Part shown: piece after piece, positions 26,617 to 35,484 of the stretch
Position numbering within the stretch: position 1 is the stretch's first letter
How the letters are laid out: every line of letters begins with the position of its first letter
From: Burkholderiaceae bacterium
GTDB taxonomy: Bacteria; Pseudomonadota; Gammaproteobacteria; Burkholderiales; Burkholderiaceae_C
NCBI GenBank assembly: GCA_016790175.1
Contig: JAEUPI010000010.1
Span: forward strand, 1 to 64,000
Direction of reading: 5' to 3'
DNA length: 64,000 nucleotides
Program-made: the position numbers and the translations under genes
Notes under the pieces: model-generated
Database searches by the model: none
Seen by the model: only the letters and a program-made list of their open reading frames with translations
What the model was told of the DNA's origin: nothing

Positions 26617-28275
26617 GTGACGGCACGTACACGCATCTTCGTCGGCGTGCTGCTGGTCTACCTGATCGGCGTGGGTGTGCTGATGTATCGGCTGCTGGCC
26701 GACATCGACCCACGTTATCGCGAGTCGGCCGAGGAGTCGCTGGTGGAGACGGCGCACCTGCTCGCCGCGGCGATCGAGCAGCGGGCTCTCGCTGTGCGGG
26801 ATCCTGGTGCCCCTGCGCCCAGTGCCGCTGCACCGGTCGTGCCGGTTGCGCCGCTCGCATCGCCGGCGGCCTCGGCATCGGCCACGCCGGCAGAGGCTTC
26901 TGCGCCCAAGGCCGAGGCCGCCGCGTCGAACCCCGATGCCCATGCCATCGCGACGCTGCCGGCCCCGGCGCCGACGAACGCACCCGTGGCGCCGGCAACG
27001 GGCCAGGCACTCGATCCGCGCTGGCTCGAGCCGCTGTTCCGGGACCTGTATGCGCGGCGCTTCCATGCCGACATCTTCGGCGTGATCAAGGAGAGCATCG
27101 AACTGCGCGCGACCGTCGTCGACGCCGACGGCATCGTGCTGTTCGACTCGCTCGGCCGGCACGAGGGCAAGGATTTCTCTCAATGGCGCGACGTGAAGCT
27201 CGCGCTGGCCGGCAAATACGGCGCCCGCACCAGCCCCGACATCGAGCACGATGTGAACACCTCGGTGATGGTGGTGGCAGTGCCGCTGCGGCTGGACGGC
27301 CGCGTCGTCGGTGCGGTCGAGCTGGCCAAGCCGGTGCGAAGCTTTGGCCAGTTCATCGAGGCCGCGCGGCGCAAGACGATGATGGTGGGTGCCACGTCGG
27401 TCGGCGCGGTGCTGGTGCTGATGGTTATCGTCAGCCTGTGGCTGGTGCGGCCGCTGGGGCTGGTGACCGAGATGCTGCGCTACGCGCGGCGGCAGCCGCG
27501 CCTCAGCCTGCGCCGCCTCGGCCGCCACGCGATCGACACGCTGCGTGCCGCCTTCGGCGAGATGCGCGAGGCTCTCGGCGGCCGGCAATACGTGGCCGAC
27601 TACGTGCAGACGCTGACGCACGAACTGAAGAGCCCGCTGTCGGCGATCCGTGGCGCAGCCGAGCTGTTGCGCGAGTCCGGCATGCCCGAAGCCGACCGCC
27701 AGCGCTTCCTCGCCAACATCGGCCGCGAAACCGAGCGCATCCAGGAGCTGGTCGACCGCATGATGGAGCTCACCGCGCTGGAGCAGCAGCAGCGGCTCGC
27801 GCATGTGCAGCGGGTGCCGCTGCGGCCGCTGCTGCAGGAGCTGGCGGCGAGCGCCGAAGCCGCCGGAGCGGCGCGCAGCCTGCGCGTGATGTTGCGAGAC
27901 GGGCCCGATCTCGAGGTCGACGGCGATCCGCTGCTGCTGCGCCGCGCGGTGGGCAACCTGCTCGACAACGCGGTGGACTTCTCGCCGCCCGGCGGCACGA
28001 TAGCGCTCGCGCTCGACCGCCATGGCCCGATGGCGCTGGTGACGGTGCAGGACCAGGGGCCCGGCATCCCGGCGTTTGCCGACGACAAGGTGTTCGAGAA
28101 GTTCTATTCGCTGGCGCGGCCGCACAACCAGCGCCGCAGCACGGGGCTCGGCCTCGCGTTCGTGAAGCAGATCGCCGCGCTGCACGAGGGCAGCGCGATG
28201 CTGCGCAACGGCGATGGCGGCGGGGCGCTGGCGACCTTGGCGCTGCCGTTGAGCGATTTGCGGACGGGTTTGTAG
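26617..28275 (+). CDS. creC: sensor histidine kinase CreC
   Basis: The 552-residue kinase resembles CreC: N-terminal membrane helix with RYRESAEESLVETAHLLA, a periplasmic sensor containing GIVLFDSLGRHEGKDFSQW and KYGARTSPD, a second helix, His335 in LTHELKSPLSAIRGAAELL, then the ATPase with NLLDNAVDF and STGLGLAFVKQIA. A 65-residue Ala/Pro-rich insert (about 62-130) splits the periplasmic domain, making the protein longer than typical CreC (about 470). The start is GTG at 26617 because the upstream ATG at 26600 is out of frame. It follows creB by 16 bp. Confidence 0.9.
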   Translation: MTARTRIFVGVLLVYLIGVGVLMYRLLADIDPRYRESAEESLVETAHLLAAAIEQRALAVRDPGAPAPSAAAPVVPVAPLASPAASASATPAEASAPKAEAAASNPDAHAIATLPAPAPTNAPVAPATGQALDPRWLEPLFRDLYARRFHADIFGVIKESIELRATVVDADGIVLFDSLGRHEGKDFSQWRDVKLALAGKYGARTSPDIEHDVNTSVMVVAVPLRLDGRVVGAVELAKPVRSFGQFIEAARRKTMMVGATSVGAVLVLMVIVSLWLVRPLGLVTEMLRYARRQPRLSLRRLGRHAIDTLRAAFGEMREALGGRQYVADYVQTLTHELKSPLSAIRGAAELLRESGMPEADRQRFLANIGRETERIQELVDRMMELTALEQQQRLAHVQRVPLRPLLQELAASAEAAGAARSLRVMLRDGPDLEVDGDPLLLRRAVGNLLDNAVDFSPPGGTIALALDRHGPMALVTVQDQGPGIPAFADDKVFEKFYSLARPHNQRRSTGLGLAFVKQIAALHEGSAMLRNGDGGGALATLALPLSDLRTGL

Positions 28276-28322
28276 GTCTCGTCGACCGGCTCGCCACCGG
28301 TTGCAGCGGGCCCCGCCGCGAC

Positions 28323-28349
28323 TTCACACGCGCTTCACCATTTCCTCAC
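28323..28349 (+). promoter_or_regulatory. cre-tag: CreB-binding direct repeat upstream of the exosortase operon
   Basis: TTCAC (28323-28327), N6, TTCAC (28334-28338) exactly matches the published CreB site TTCAC-N6-TTCAC, and a third imperfect unit CTCAC follows with the same 11-bp period (28345-28349). It lies 123 bp before the VIT/VWA gene, after the creC stop, so CreBC likely controls the downstream operon. Confidence 0.75.
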
Positions 28350-28471
28350 ACCCGCCGCAAGCCGTTCGAACGCGCTTCGCAGTGGCCCAGCACAGTGCGT
28401 GCACGACCCGGGAGCGTGCAGCGGTTGCACGGCAGCAGGGCCGCGAAGGACCGACCGTGAGGGACACCACC

Positions 28472-30550
28472 ATGCGCCTGCCCATCCACCGCCACGCGTC
28501 GCCCATCGCGCGCGTGGCGCTCGCGGTGGCGATCGCGATCGTCGCGACGTTGCTGCTGATCGCCTGGCCCCCGGCCGCCCATGCCGACGATGCCGACGCG
28601 CGCGCGTCCGAGAGCCCGTATTTCCACGTGAAGAGCGACGACCCGTCGCTCGATGCGTTTCCGCTCAAGGGCACGGCAGTCGACGTGCGCATTGCCGGCG
28701 TGATCGCCGACGTGACGGTCACGCAGACCTATCGCAACGAAGGTCAGCGCGCGATCGAGGCGAAGTACATCTTCCCCGGCTCCACCCGCGCCGCGGTGCA
28801 CGCGATGACGGTGCGCATCGGCGAGCGCCTGGTCAGCGCGCAGATTCGCGAGAAGCAGCGCGCGCGGCTGGAGTTCGACACCGCCAGGCGCGAGGGCAAG
28901 ACCACCGCGCTGCTGGAGCAGGAGCGGCCCAACGTGTTCTCGATGAACGTGGCGAACATCCTGCCCGGCGACGACGTGCGCGTGGAGCTGAAGTACACCG
29001 AGCTGATCGCGCCGGATCTGGGGCTGTATCGCTTCGTGTTCCCGACGGTTGTGGGCCCACGATATCGCTCGCCTGGCGCCGCACCGGACAACGGCGCACT
29101 CTCGGCCACCGCACACCTCAAACCCGGCGAACCTTCACGCGCGAGCTTCGACCTCACGCTCAAGCTCGAATCGCCGTTGCCGGTGGCCGACCTGAATTCG
29201 CCGACGCACAAGCTCGAGACGCAGGGCCTGGGCAGTCGCGCGGTGCAGATGGCGCTGGTGGACGACGACGAACGCGCCAACCGCGACGTGATCGTCGAGT
29301 ACCGCCTCGCCGGCGAACGCACGGCCACCGGGCTGATGCTGCACCGCGCGGCCGAGCCTGGTGGCGAGAACTTCTTTCTTGCGCTGGTGGAGCCGCCGCA
29401 GGCCGTGCAGACACTGCAGATCAACCCGCGCGACTACATCTTCGTGGTCGACATCTCGGGCTCGATGCACGGCTACCCGCTGGCCACCGCCAAGGTGCTG
29501 CTGCGCGAGCTGATCGAGGGCCTGCGGCCGAGCGACACCTTCAACGTGATGCTGTTCGCCGGCAGCAACCGCATGCTTTCCGAACAATCGGTGCCGGCCA
29601 CACGCGCCAACATCGAGCGCGCGCTGAAGACGATCGACAAGGCCGGCGGCGGTGGCTCCACCGAGATCGTGCCTGCGCTGCGCCGCGTGGCCGCGCTGCC
29701 CAAGCCGGCCGACGTGTCGCGCACGGTGATCGTGATCACCGACGGCTACGTCGCGGTGGAAAGCGAGGTGTTCCAGCTGGTGCGGCGCAACCTGTCGCAG
29801 GCCAATGTGTTCGCATTCGGCATCGGCAGCGCGGTGAACCGCCATTTGATCGAAGGCCTGGCGCGCGCCGGCCAGGGCGAGGCCTTCGTCGTCACCCGGC
29901 CGCAGCAGGCCGCACAGCAGGCCGAACGGCTGCGCCACATGATCGATGCGCCGGTGCTGACGTCTGTGCGCGCGCAGTTCACCGGGCTGGATGTCTACGA
30001 CGTGGAGCCGGCGTCGCTGCCCGACGTGATGGTCGGGCGGCCGGTGCTGCTGTGGGGCAAGTGGCGCGGCGAGCCGCAGGGCGCGAAGCTGGTGCTGCAG
30101 GGGCGCGCGGCCGGCGGCGAGCATGTGGACGTGGTCGAGGCTGCTGAGCCGTCGGCCGAGGCCGACGCGCTGCGTCACCTGTGGGCGCGCCAGCGCATCG
30201 CGCAGCTGGGCGACGAGGAGGCGCTCGTCGGCGGCCAGTCGCAGCGCGCGGCGATCACCGCGCTCGGGTTGCACTACGGCCTGCTCACGCATTACACGAG
30301 CTTCGTCGCGGTGGACCAGGTGGTGCGCACGACCGAGTCCGCGGTGCCGGTGAACCAGCCGCTGCCGTTGCCGCAGGGCGTGAGCGCGCTCGCGGTCGGC
30401 GCCGAGGCGGCACCCGGCGTGGCCACGGTGGGCGCGGTGGTGCCGACCACACCCGAGCCCGGCTGGATGCTCTCGCTCGCGCTGATGTCGGCAGGCGCGC
30501 TCGGCATCGCGGTGATGCGCCGTCGTGCGCTCGCGAAGGCCGCGCCATGA
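28472..30550 (+). CDS. VIT/VWA-domain surface protein with PEP-CTERM sorting tail
   Basis: The 692-residue exported protein has an N-terminal signal (hydrophobic stretch ARVALAVAIAIVATLLLIAW). A VIT domain follows (about 45-170, with VTQTYRNEGQRAIEAKYIFP and NILPGDDVRVELKY). A VWA domain (about 320-500) has its metal site in VVDISGSMHG (Asp327) and VITDGYV. The tail is PEP at 661-663, a hydrophobic helix and RRRALAKAAP, which is a PEP-CTERM sorting signal. It resembles the targets of the dedicated proteobacterial sortase systems. The start at 28472 has a GAGGGA site. It overlaps the exosortase gene by four bases and is the obvious substrate. Confidence 0.88.
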   Translation: MRLPIHRHASPIARVALAVAIAIVATLLLIAWPPAAHADDADARASESPYFHVKSDDPSLDAFPLKGTAVDVRIAGVIADVTVTQTYRNEGQRAIEAKYIFPGSTRAAVHAMTVRIGERLVSAQIREKQRARLEFDTARREGKTTALLEQERPNVFSMNVANILPGDDVRVELKYTELIAPDLGLYRFVFPTVVGPRYRSPGAAPDNGALSATAHLKPGEPSRASFDLTLKLESPLPVADLNSPTHKLETQGLGSRAVQMALVDDDERANRDVIVEYRLAGERTATGLMLHRAAEPGGENFFLALVEPPQAVQTLQINPRDYIFVVDISGSMHGYPLATAKVLLRELIEGLRPSDTFNVMLFAGSNRMLSEQSVPATRANIERALKTIDKAGGGGSTEIVPALRRVAALPKPADVSRTVIVITDGYVAVESEVFQLVRRNLSQANVFAFGIGSAVNRHLIEGLARAGQGEAFVVTRPQQAAQQAERLRHMIDAPVLTSVRAQFTGLDVYDVEPASLPDVMVGRPVLLWGKWRGEPQGAKLVLQGRAAGGEHVDVVEAAEPSAEADALRHLWARQRIAQLGDEEALVGGQSQRAAITALGLHYGLLTHYTSFVAVDQVVRTTESAVPVNQPLPLPQGVSALAVGAEAAPGVATVGAVVPTTPEPGWMLSLALMSAGALGIAVMRRRALAKAAP

Positions 30551-31371
30551 CGAGCGCCGTGGTCACCGCGTGCGCACCGGTACGGCTGCGCGCGCGCGAT
30601 TGGCTGGTGCTGCAGGCGCTCGCGCTGTGGCCGCACGGCGCGTACCTGATCGAACGCGCGCTGGATGGCTCCGACGACCCGCTGGGGCTGCTGGCATTGG
30701 CGAGCGCCGTCGGCCTCGTGGCCTGGCGATCCGCACAGCTCCGGCTGGTGCCCCGCCTGCCCTGGATGGCCGTGGCGATCGGCTGCACGCTGCTCGCCAA
30801 CGCGGCCTGGGTGCTCGGTGTGCCGGCCCTGTTCGCCGGATTGCTGGCGTCGCTGGCGATCGCGGCGGCACTGGCGGCCTGGTGGCCGCAGGCCCGCGCG
30901 TTGACGCCGTTGGTCGGCCTGCTGCTGCTGGCGCTGCCGCTGGTGGCCACGCTGCAGTTCTACGTGGGTTTTCCGCTGCGCGTGGTCACGGCCGAGGCCA
31001 GTGCCTGGGTTCTGCAGGTCGTGGGCATCGATGCGTGGCGCAGCGGCGCATCGATGTTGGTGGGTGATCGGCTCGTGATCGTCGATGCGCCGTGTTCGGG
31101 CGTGCAGATGGCCTGGTGGGGCTACTTCACCGCTTGCACGTTGGCGTCGACGCACGGACTGCCCGACGGTGCCTTCCTGCGCCGTCTGCCGCTGGTGGGA
31201 CTGGCGGTTCTCGCGGCCAACGTGCTGCGCAACAGCGTGCTCGTCGCACTCGAATCACGATCTGCCGGCCTGGCACCGGCGCTGCATGAAGGCATCGGCC
31301 TGGCAACGCTCGCGCTCGTGGCGATCGGTGCGGCCGTGCTGATGCAGCAGCGAACGAAGGAGTTCCGATGA
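30547..31371 (+). CDS. dedicated exosortase
   Basis: The 274-residue polytopic membrane protein has the exosortase catalytic trio: Cys183 in VDAPCSGVQMAWWG, Arg228 in NVLRNSVLV and His247 in ALHEGIGLA. Exosortases cleave near the PEP motif of substrates and pass the protein on for surface attachment. It starts inside the stop of the VIT/VWA gene (ATGA) and overlaps the following EpsI-like gene by four bases. The single adjacent PEP-CTERM protein suggests a one-enzyme-one-substrate system. The exact Xrt subtype cannot be fixed by eye. Confidence 0.88.
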   Translation: MTSAVVTACAPVRLRARDWLVLQALALWPHGAYLIERALDGSDDPLGLLALASAVGLVAWRSAQLRLVPRLPWMAVAIGCTLLANAAWVLGVPALFAGLLASLAIAAALAAWWPQARALTPLVGLLLLALPLVATLQFYVGFPLRVVTAEASAWVLQVVGIDAWRSGASMLVGDRLVIVDAPCSGVQMAWWGYFTACTLASTHGLPDGAFLRRLPLVGLAVLAANVLRNSVLVALESRSAGLAPALHEGIGLATLALVAIGAAVLMQQRTKEFR

Positions 31372-31931
31372 AGACGGTCTGGTGGCTGCGCTCGCGCGAG
31401 GCCTGGGCCAACGCATGGGCCGAACAGTGGCCGCGTGTGCTCGCGCTTGGCCTGATCGCAGCCGGCGCGTTGCCCCTGGCCGGTCGCGCGATGACGGCGG
31501 TGCCGGCCTCCAGCGCCCCGACCGAATGGCCGCAGACGATCGATGGAGCGCCACTGCGTCCGCTTGCGCTCGGCCGAGTGGAACAGCGTTTCGCGACACG
31601 CTTTCCCGGACGCATCGGCCGCTTCGAGTCCACCGAGGCGACCTGGGTGCTCCGCGACGTGAATCGGCCCACGCGCACCTTGCATCCGGCCACCGACTGT
31701 TTTCGCGGCCTCGGCTACCGCGTCGAGGGCGCTCGGCTCGAGCACGATGCGCAGTCGCGGCTGTGGCGCTGCTTCGTCGCCGAACATCGCGGCGAGCGCG
31801 TGCGGGTGTGCGAACGCATCGTCGACGCCCATGCCCGGTCGTTCACCGACACCTCGGCCTGGTTCTGGGCGGCGGCGCTCGGGCAATCCACCGGACCGTG
31901 GCGTGCGATCACGCGCGTGGAGGCATTGTGA
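31368..31931 (+). CDS. EpsI-like exosortase-associated protein
   Basis: This 187-residue protein has one N-terminal membrane helix (about 25-45) and an outer domain with LHPATDCFRGLGYRVEG and a second conserved part, RCFVAEHRGERVRVCERI and FTDTSAWFWAA. The HP-x-x-DC pattern and the DTSAWFW region recall EpsI-type domains that accompany many exosortases and act in the periplasm. The two cysteines could form a disulphide. It overlaps the genes on both sides, so it is part of the same operon. Its function in sorting is not established. Confidence 0.7.
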   Translation: MKTVWWLRSREAWANAWAEQWPRVLALGLIAAGALPLAGRAMTAVPASSAPTEWPQTIDGAPLRPLALGRVEQRFATRFPGRIGRFESTEATWVLRDVNRPTRTLHPATDCFRGLGYRVEGARLEHDAQSRLWRCFVAEHRGERVRVCERIVDAHARSFTDTSAWFWAAALGQSTGPWRAITRVEAL

Positions 31932-33220
31932 AGCGCGCGCTGCACCGCACGCTGTGGCTGATGGCAGTGGCCGCGGGCCTGGGTGCTGCGCTGATGGCCC
32001 TGCTGGTGGTGATCGCCCTGCAGATGCTGCGCCCGGCCGACGAGGACTGGCAGACCGAGGTGGCGATCGGCCCCTGGCAGCGCGCCGTCAGCCTGCCGGT
32101 GCTGCTGCGTTTTGCGAGCCACCCGCTGGGCCTGGCGTTGCTGGACGGGCGCACCCTGTCGACGCCGCTCGGCCGCTGGCAGCTGCACCGTGAGCGCGAG
32201 GGACTCGCCGCGGTGTGCGCGCCGTGCGTCGTGCGCTGGCATGCGATCGGGCCCGCGCCGCTGCAGCTGGCCCGCGTGGGCGCGACGATTCGCGCTGCCG
32301 GGGCCGACCGCTTCGGCGGCGAGCTGCGGATCGGCGAAGGCGCGCACGAGCTGCTGCTGCATGCGCAGGGCAGGATCACGCGGCATGGCGCCGAGCTGTT
32401 GCTGCGATTGCCACCGACACCGGCGGCGCGAGTGGTCGCCGTGTTCGGCCGCGAGCTGCCCGAAGCCGGCCAGGTTCAGGTGAGCGGCACGTTGGGTGGC
32501 GTACTGCAGCTGCGCTGGCCCGACGGGTCGTGGCAACTGACACCGGCGATCGAAGGACTGGAGGTGGCGGGTCTGCACACCGAACGTCTTCTCGACGCAC
32601 AGCTGCCGGCCGCCTGCCGCACCAGTGCGGCCGAAAGCGATGCGCTCGCGCCCTGGCTGGCGCGTGCGCTGGTGGCGGCAGAGGATGCGCGCTTCTTCGA
32701 GCACCCAGGTTACGACCTTGCCGAAATGCTGTCGGCGCTGCGGCACAACGAAGACCATGCGGCCCGCACGCACGACGTCGAGGAGGACGCCCCCGAGCCT
32801 GCCGACTGGCGCGGCGGCAGCACGCTGACGCAGCAGCTCGCCAAGTTCGCCTTCACCGGCGACGACCGCAGCGCGGCGCGCAAGCTGCGCGAGCTGCTGT
32901 ACGCAGTGGAGATGGAACGCACATTGGGCAAGGCGCGCATCCTGCAGCTGTACCTCGCGCTCGCGCCCTGGGGTGACGGCGTGTGCGGCGCCTCGCGCGC
33001 GGCACAGGTCTACCTCGGCAAGCCGGCGACCAAGCTGGGCCCGGTGGCCTCGGCGTGGCTGGTGTCGCTGCTGCGCAACCCCGATGCACAGCTCGGCGTG
33101 CTGGCCGTCGAACGCCGCATCGATCGCGAACGCATGCGGCAGATCCTGCTGGGCATGCGCCCGATGGGCGCGGCCCAGCGCGAGCTGGCGCTGACCCAGC
33201 TCGACTCGTGGCTGCCTTGA
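31928..33220 (+). CDS. GT51 peptidoglycan glycosyltransferase without transpeptidase domain
   Basis: The 430-residue protein has an N-terminal membrane helix, about 200 residues of unassigned beta-rich sequence, then a GT51 domain with catalytic Glu252 in AAEDARFFEHPGYD, RGGSTLTQQLAKFAF, and EMERTLGKARILQLYL. GT51 enzymes polymerise lipid II into glycan strands. Class A penicillin-binding proteins add a transpeptidase domain, absent here, and monofunctional MtgA lacks the long N-terminal region. The GTG start at 31928 overlaps the previous stop, so it is the last gene of the exosortase operon, suggesting that sorting is coupled to the cell wall. Confidence 0.85.
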   Translation: MKRALHRTLWLMAVAAGLGAALMALLVVIALQMLRPADEDWQTEVAIGPWQRAVSLPVLLRFASHPLGLALLDGRTLSTPLGRWQLHREREGLAAVCAPCVVRWHAIGPAPLQLARVGATIRAAGADRFGGELRIGEGAHELLLHAQGRITRHGAELLLRLPPTPAARVVAVFGRELPEAGQVQVSGTLGGVLQLRWPDGSWQLTPAIEGLEVAGLHTERLLDAQLPAACRTSAAESDALAPWLARALVAAEDARFFEHPGYDLAEMLSALRHNEDHAARTHDVEEDAPEPADWRGGSTLTQQLAKFAFTGDDRSAARKLRELLYAVEMERTLGKARILQLYLALAPWGDGVCGASRAAQVYLGKPATKLGPVASAWLVSLLRNPDAQLGVLAVERRIDRERMRQILLGMRPMGAAQRELALTQLDSWLP

Positions 33221-33315
33221 GGGCTCCGCGCCTTGAAGTTGACGCGGCCAGCCCCAAGTGGCGGCCGTCGCAGGTAGCATGCGCGCCTCGCGACGACAAC
33301 CACGGAGGATTCGCC

Positions 33316-33948
33316 ATGTCATTGCGTGCGCGGTGGGTGGGCTGGCTGCTGGCGGCAGGCGCCCTGCTGGGCCTGGGCGGTTGCGGCTACAACGACTTTC
33401 AGCGCCTCGACGAGCAGGTCAAGGCCAGCTGGTCGGAGGTGCTGAACCAGTACCAGCGGCGTGCCGACCTGATTCCGAATATCGTCAACACCGTCAAGGG
33501 CGAGGCGAATTTCGAGCAGGAAACGCTGACCAAGGTGGTGGAGGCGCGGGCCAAGGCCACCAGCATGCAGGTGAGCCCGGAGACGCTGAACAACCCCGAG
33601 GCGTTCAACCGCTTCCAGCAGGTGCAGGGCGAGCTGTCGTCGGCGTTGTCGCGGTTGATCGCGGTGAGCGAGAACTACCCGAACCTGAAAGCCAACCAGG
33701 GCTTCCAGGATCTGCGGGTGCAGCTCGAAGGCACCGAGAACCGCATCACGGTGGCGCGCAACCGCTACATCAAGGCGGTGGCCGACTACAACGTGCTGGC
33801 GCGGCAGTTTCCGACCAACCTGACGGCGATGCTGTTCAGCTATTCGGTCAAGCCGACCTTCACCGTGGCCAACGAGGCGCAGATCAGCACGCCGCCGACG
33901 GTGAGCTTCGAGAAGCCCGCGGCCCCGGCGGCAGCCGCATCGAAGTGA
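33316..33948 (+). CDS. lemA: LemA-family lipoprotein
   Basis: The 210-residue protein has a signal peptide ending in the lipobox LGGC (Cys23), then the LemA helical core with NQYQRRADLIPNIVNTVKG and LSRLIAVSENYPNLKAN. The C-terminal tail is Ala/Pro-rich. LemA proteins are membrane-attached and usually sit with TPM-domain proteins, as here (two follow). A GGAGG ribosome-binding site precedes the ATG at 33316. Its molecular role is unknown. Confidence 0.92.
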   Translation: MSLRARWVGWLLAAGALLGLGGCGYNDFQRLDEQVKASWSEVLNQYQRRADLIPNIVNTVKGEANFEQETLTKVVEARAKATSMQVSPETLNNPEAFNRFQQVQGELSSALSRLIAVSENYPNLKANQGFQDLRVQLEGTENRITVARNRYIKAVADYNVLARQFPTNLTAMLFSYSVKPTFTVANEAQISTPPTVSFEKPAAPAAAASK

Positions 33949-33985
33949 CCTGAGGCCCGGGCCAGGGCCTTTCTCGCTCTCGACG

Positions 33986-34912
33986 ATGATCCAACGCCAA
34001 CGGTTCGCGAGTCTGCTCGCGCTGTGGCTCGCGCTATGTCTCGCGATCGGGGCTGCGCCGGTGCACGCGCAGGACGTGCTGCCGGTGCCGCCGCTCGGCG
34101 CTCGCGTGATCGACCAGACGGCCACGCTCGATGACGCCCAGCGCCAGGCGATGGAGCAGCACCTGGCCAACGTGGAGCGCGAGATCGGCTCGCAGATCGT
34201 GGTGCTGGTCGTCGCGACCACGCAGCCCGAGGACATTGCCGCCTATGCACAGCGCGTGGCCGACCAATGGAAGATCGGGCGCCGCGACGTCGGCGACGGC
34301 GTGCTGATCGTCGTCGCCAAGAACGACCGGCGCATCCGCATCGAAGTGGCCAAGGCGCTCGAAGGCGCGATCCCCGATCTCGCGGCGCGGCAGATCATCA
34401 CCGAGACGATCAGCCCGGCCTTCAAGCGCAACGACTATGCCGGCGGGCTCAACGCCGCGATCGATCGTCTGGCCTCGCGCATCAAGCCCGAGGGTCTGCC
34501 GGCGCCCGGCGAGCGCCGCGGCGAATCGGCGCTGGGCACTGACTTCGGCTGGGAGGAACTGGCGCTGTTCTTCTTCGTTGCCGTGCCGATCATCGGCGCC
34601 GTGCTCACCGGCATCTTCGGCCGCAAGCTCGGCTCGATGCTCACCGGCGGCGCCACCGGCGGCGTGGCCTGGCTGCTGACGACCAGCCTGCTGCTCGCGG
34701 GTTTGGCCGCATTCGTGGCGCTGTTCCTGGTCGGCGTGATGGGCTTCGGCGCCGCGGGCCGACGCCGCGGCGGCTTCGGTGGCCACGGCGGCAGCCCGCC
34801 GATCATCTGGGGTGGCGGCGGCAGCGGCTGGGGCGGTGGCGATGGCGGCGGCGGTTTCTCGTCGGGTGGCGGCGGCGACTTCGGCGGCGGCGGCGCGTCG
34901 GGTGACTGGTGA
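33986..34912 (+). CDS. TPM-domain (YgcG-like) membrane protein
   Basis: The 308-residue protein has a signal peptide (cleavage near VHAQ), a periplasmic TPM domain (about 35-165, with ARVIDQTATLDDAQRQAME and RRIRIEVAKALEGAIPDL), two hydrophobic helices (about 190-255) and a Gly-rich tail GFGGHGGSPP to the end. TPM domains in plants assist photosystem repair; bacterial roles are unclear. It follows lemA by 37 bp and belongs to the lemA operon. Confidence 0.9.
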   Translation: MIQRQRFASLLALWLALCLAIGAAPVHAQDVLPVPPLGARVIDQTATLDDAQRQAMEQHLANVEREIGSQIVVLVVATTQPEDIAAYAQRVADQWKIGRRDVGDGVLIVVAKNDRRIRIEVAKALEGAIPDLAARQIITETISPAFKRNDYAGGLNAAIDRLASRIKPEGLPAPGERRGESALGTDFGWEELALFFFVAVPIIGAVLTGIFGRKLGSMLTGGATGGVAWLLTTSLLLAGLAAFVALFLVGVMGFGAAGRRRGGFGGHGGSPPIIWGGGGSGWGGGDGGGGFSSGGGGDFGGGGASGDW

Positions 34913-34927
34913 ACACCGGGTGAGCGC

Positions 34928-35434
34928 ATGAATCGGTTTGCACGCATCCTCAAGCACCGCTGGCTCGACGAGACCGATACGCAGCGTGCGCTCAATGCCG
35001 ACGCGGTGGAGCGGCTGCACCAGAGCGTGGCCACGAGCGAGCGCCGGCACTCGGGCGAGATCCGCATCTGCGTCGAAGCGGGGCTGCCGCTGTCGTACCT
35101 GTGGCGCGGCCTCACGGCGCGCGACCGCGCGGTCACGATGTTCGGCAAGTTGCGCGTCTGGGATACCGAAGCCAACAACGGCGTGCTGATCTACCTGTTG
35201 CTGGCCGAGCATGCGATCGAGATCGTGGCCGACCGCGGTTTGAACCGGCATGTGAGCGCCGAACAGTGGCGCACCATCGTCGACAGCATGCGCGCGGAGT
35301 TCCGCGCGCGGCGCTACGAGCAGGGTCTGCTGTCCGCCGTGCGCGCGGTCGACGAACTGCTGCAGCGGCATTTCCCGCTCGGAGATGACGCCGCGAATCC
35401 GAACGAGCTGCCGGATCAGCCGCATATGCGCTGA
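34928..35434 (+). CDS. second TPM-domain protein
   Basis: This 168-residue protein has no signal peptide; its TPM domain includes SGEIRICVEAGLPLSYLW, WDTEANNGVLIYLLLAEHAIEIVADRGLN and an amphipathic C-terminal helix ending in LLQRHFPLG. It is the short member of the lemA-TPM-TPM operon and starts 15 bp after the previous stop. It may face the cytosol and partner the larger protein. Confidence 0.88.
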   Translation: MNRFARILKHRWLDETDTQRALNADAVERLHQSVATSERRHSGEIRICVEAGLPLSYLWRGLTARDRAVTMFGKLRVWDTEANNGVLIYLLLAEHAIEIVADRGLNRHVSAEQWRTIVDSMRAEFRARRYEQGLLSAVRAVDELLQRHFPLGDDAANPNELPDQPHMR

Positions 35435-35484
35435 GCGGCGCGGCAGACTTCGCAGGCATCAGCGTCAGCGATCGTTCAACCATC

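Noticed and set aside
26503..28185. Minus-strand open frame (560 codons) opposite creC
   Set aside because: His/Arg/Gln-rich shadow of the kinase gene, with no domain.
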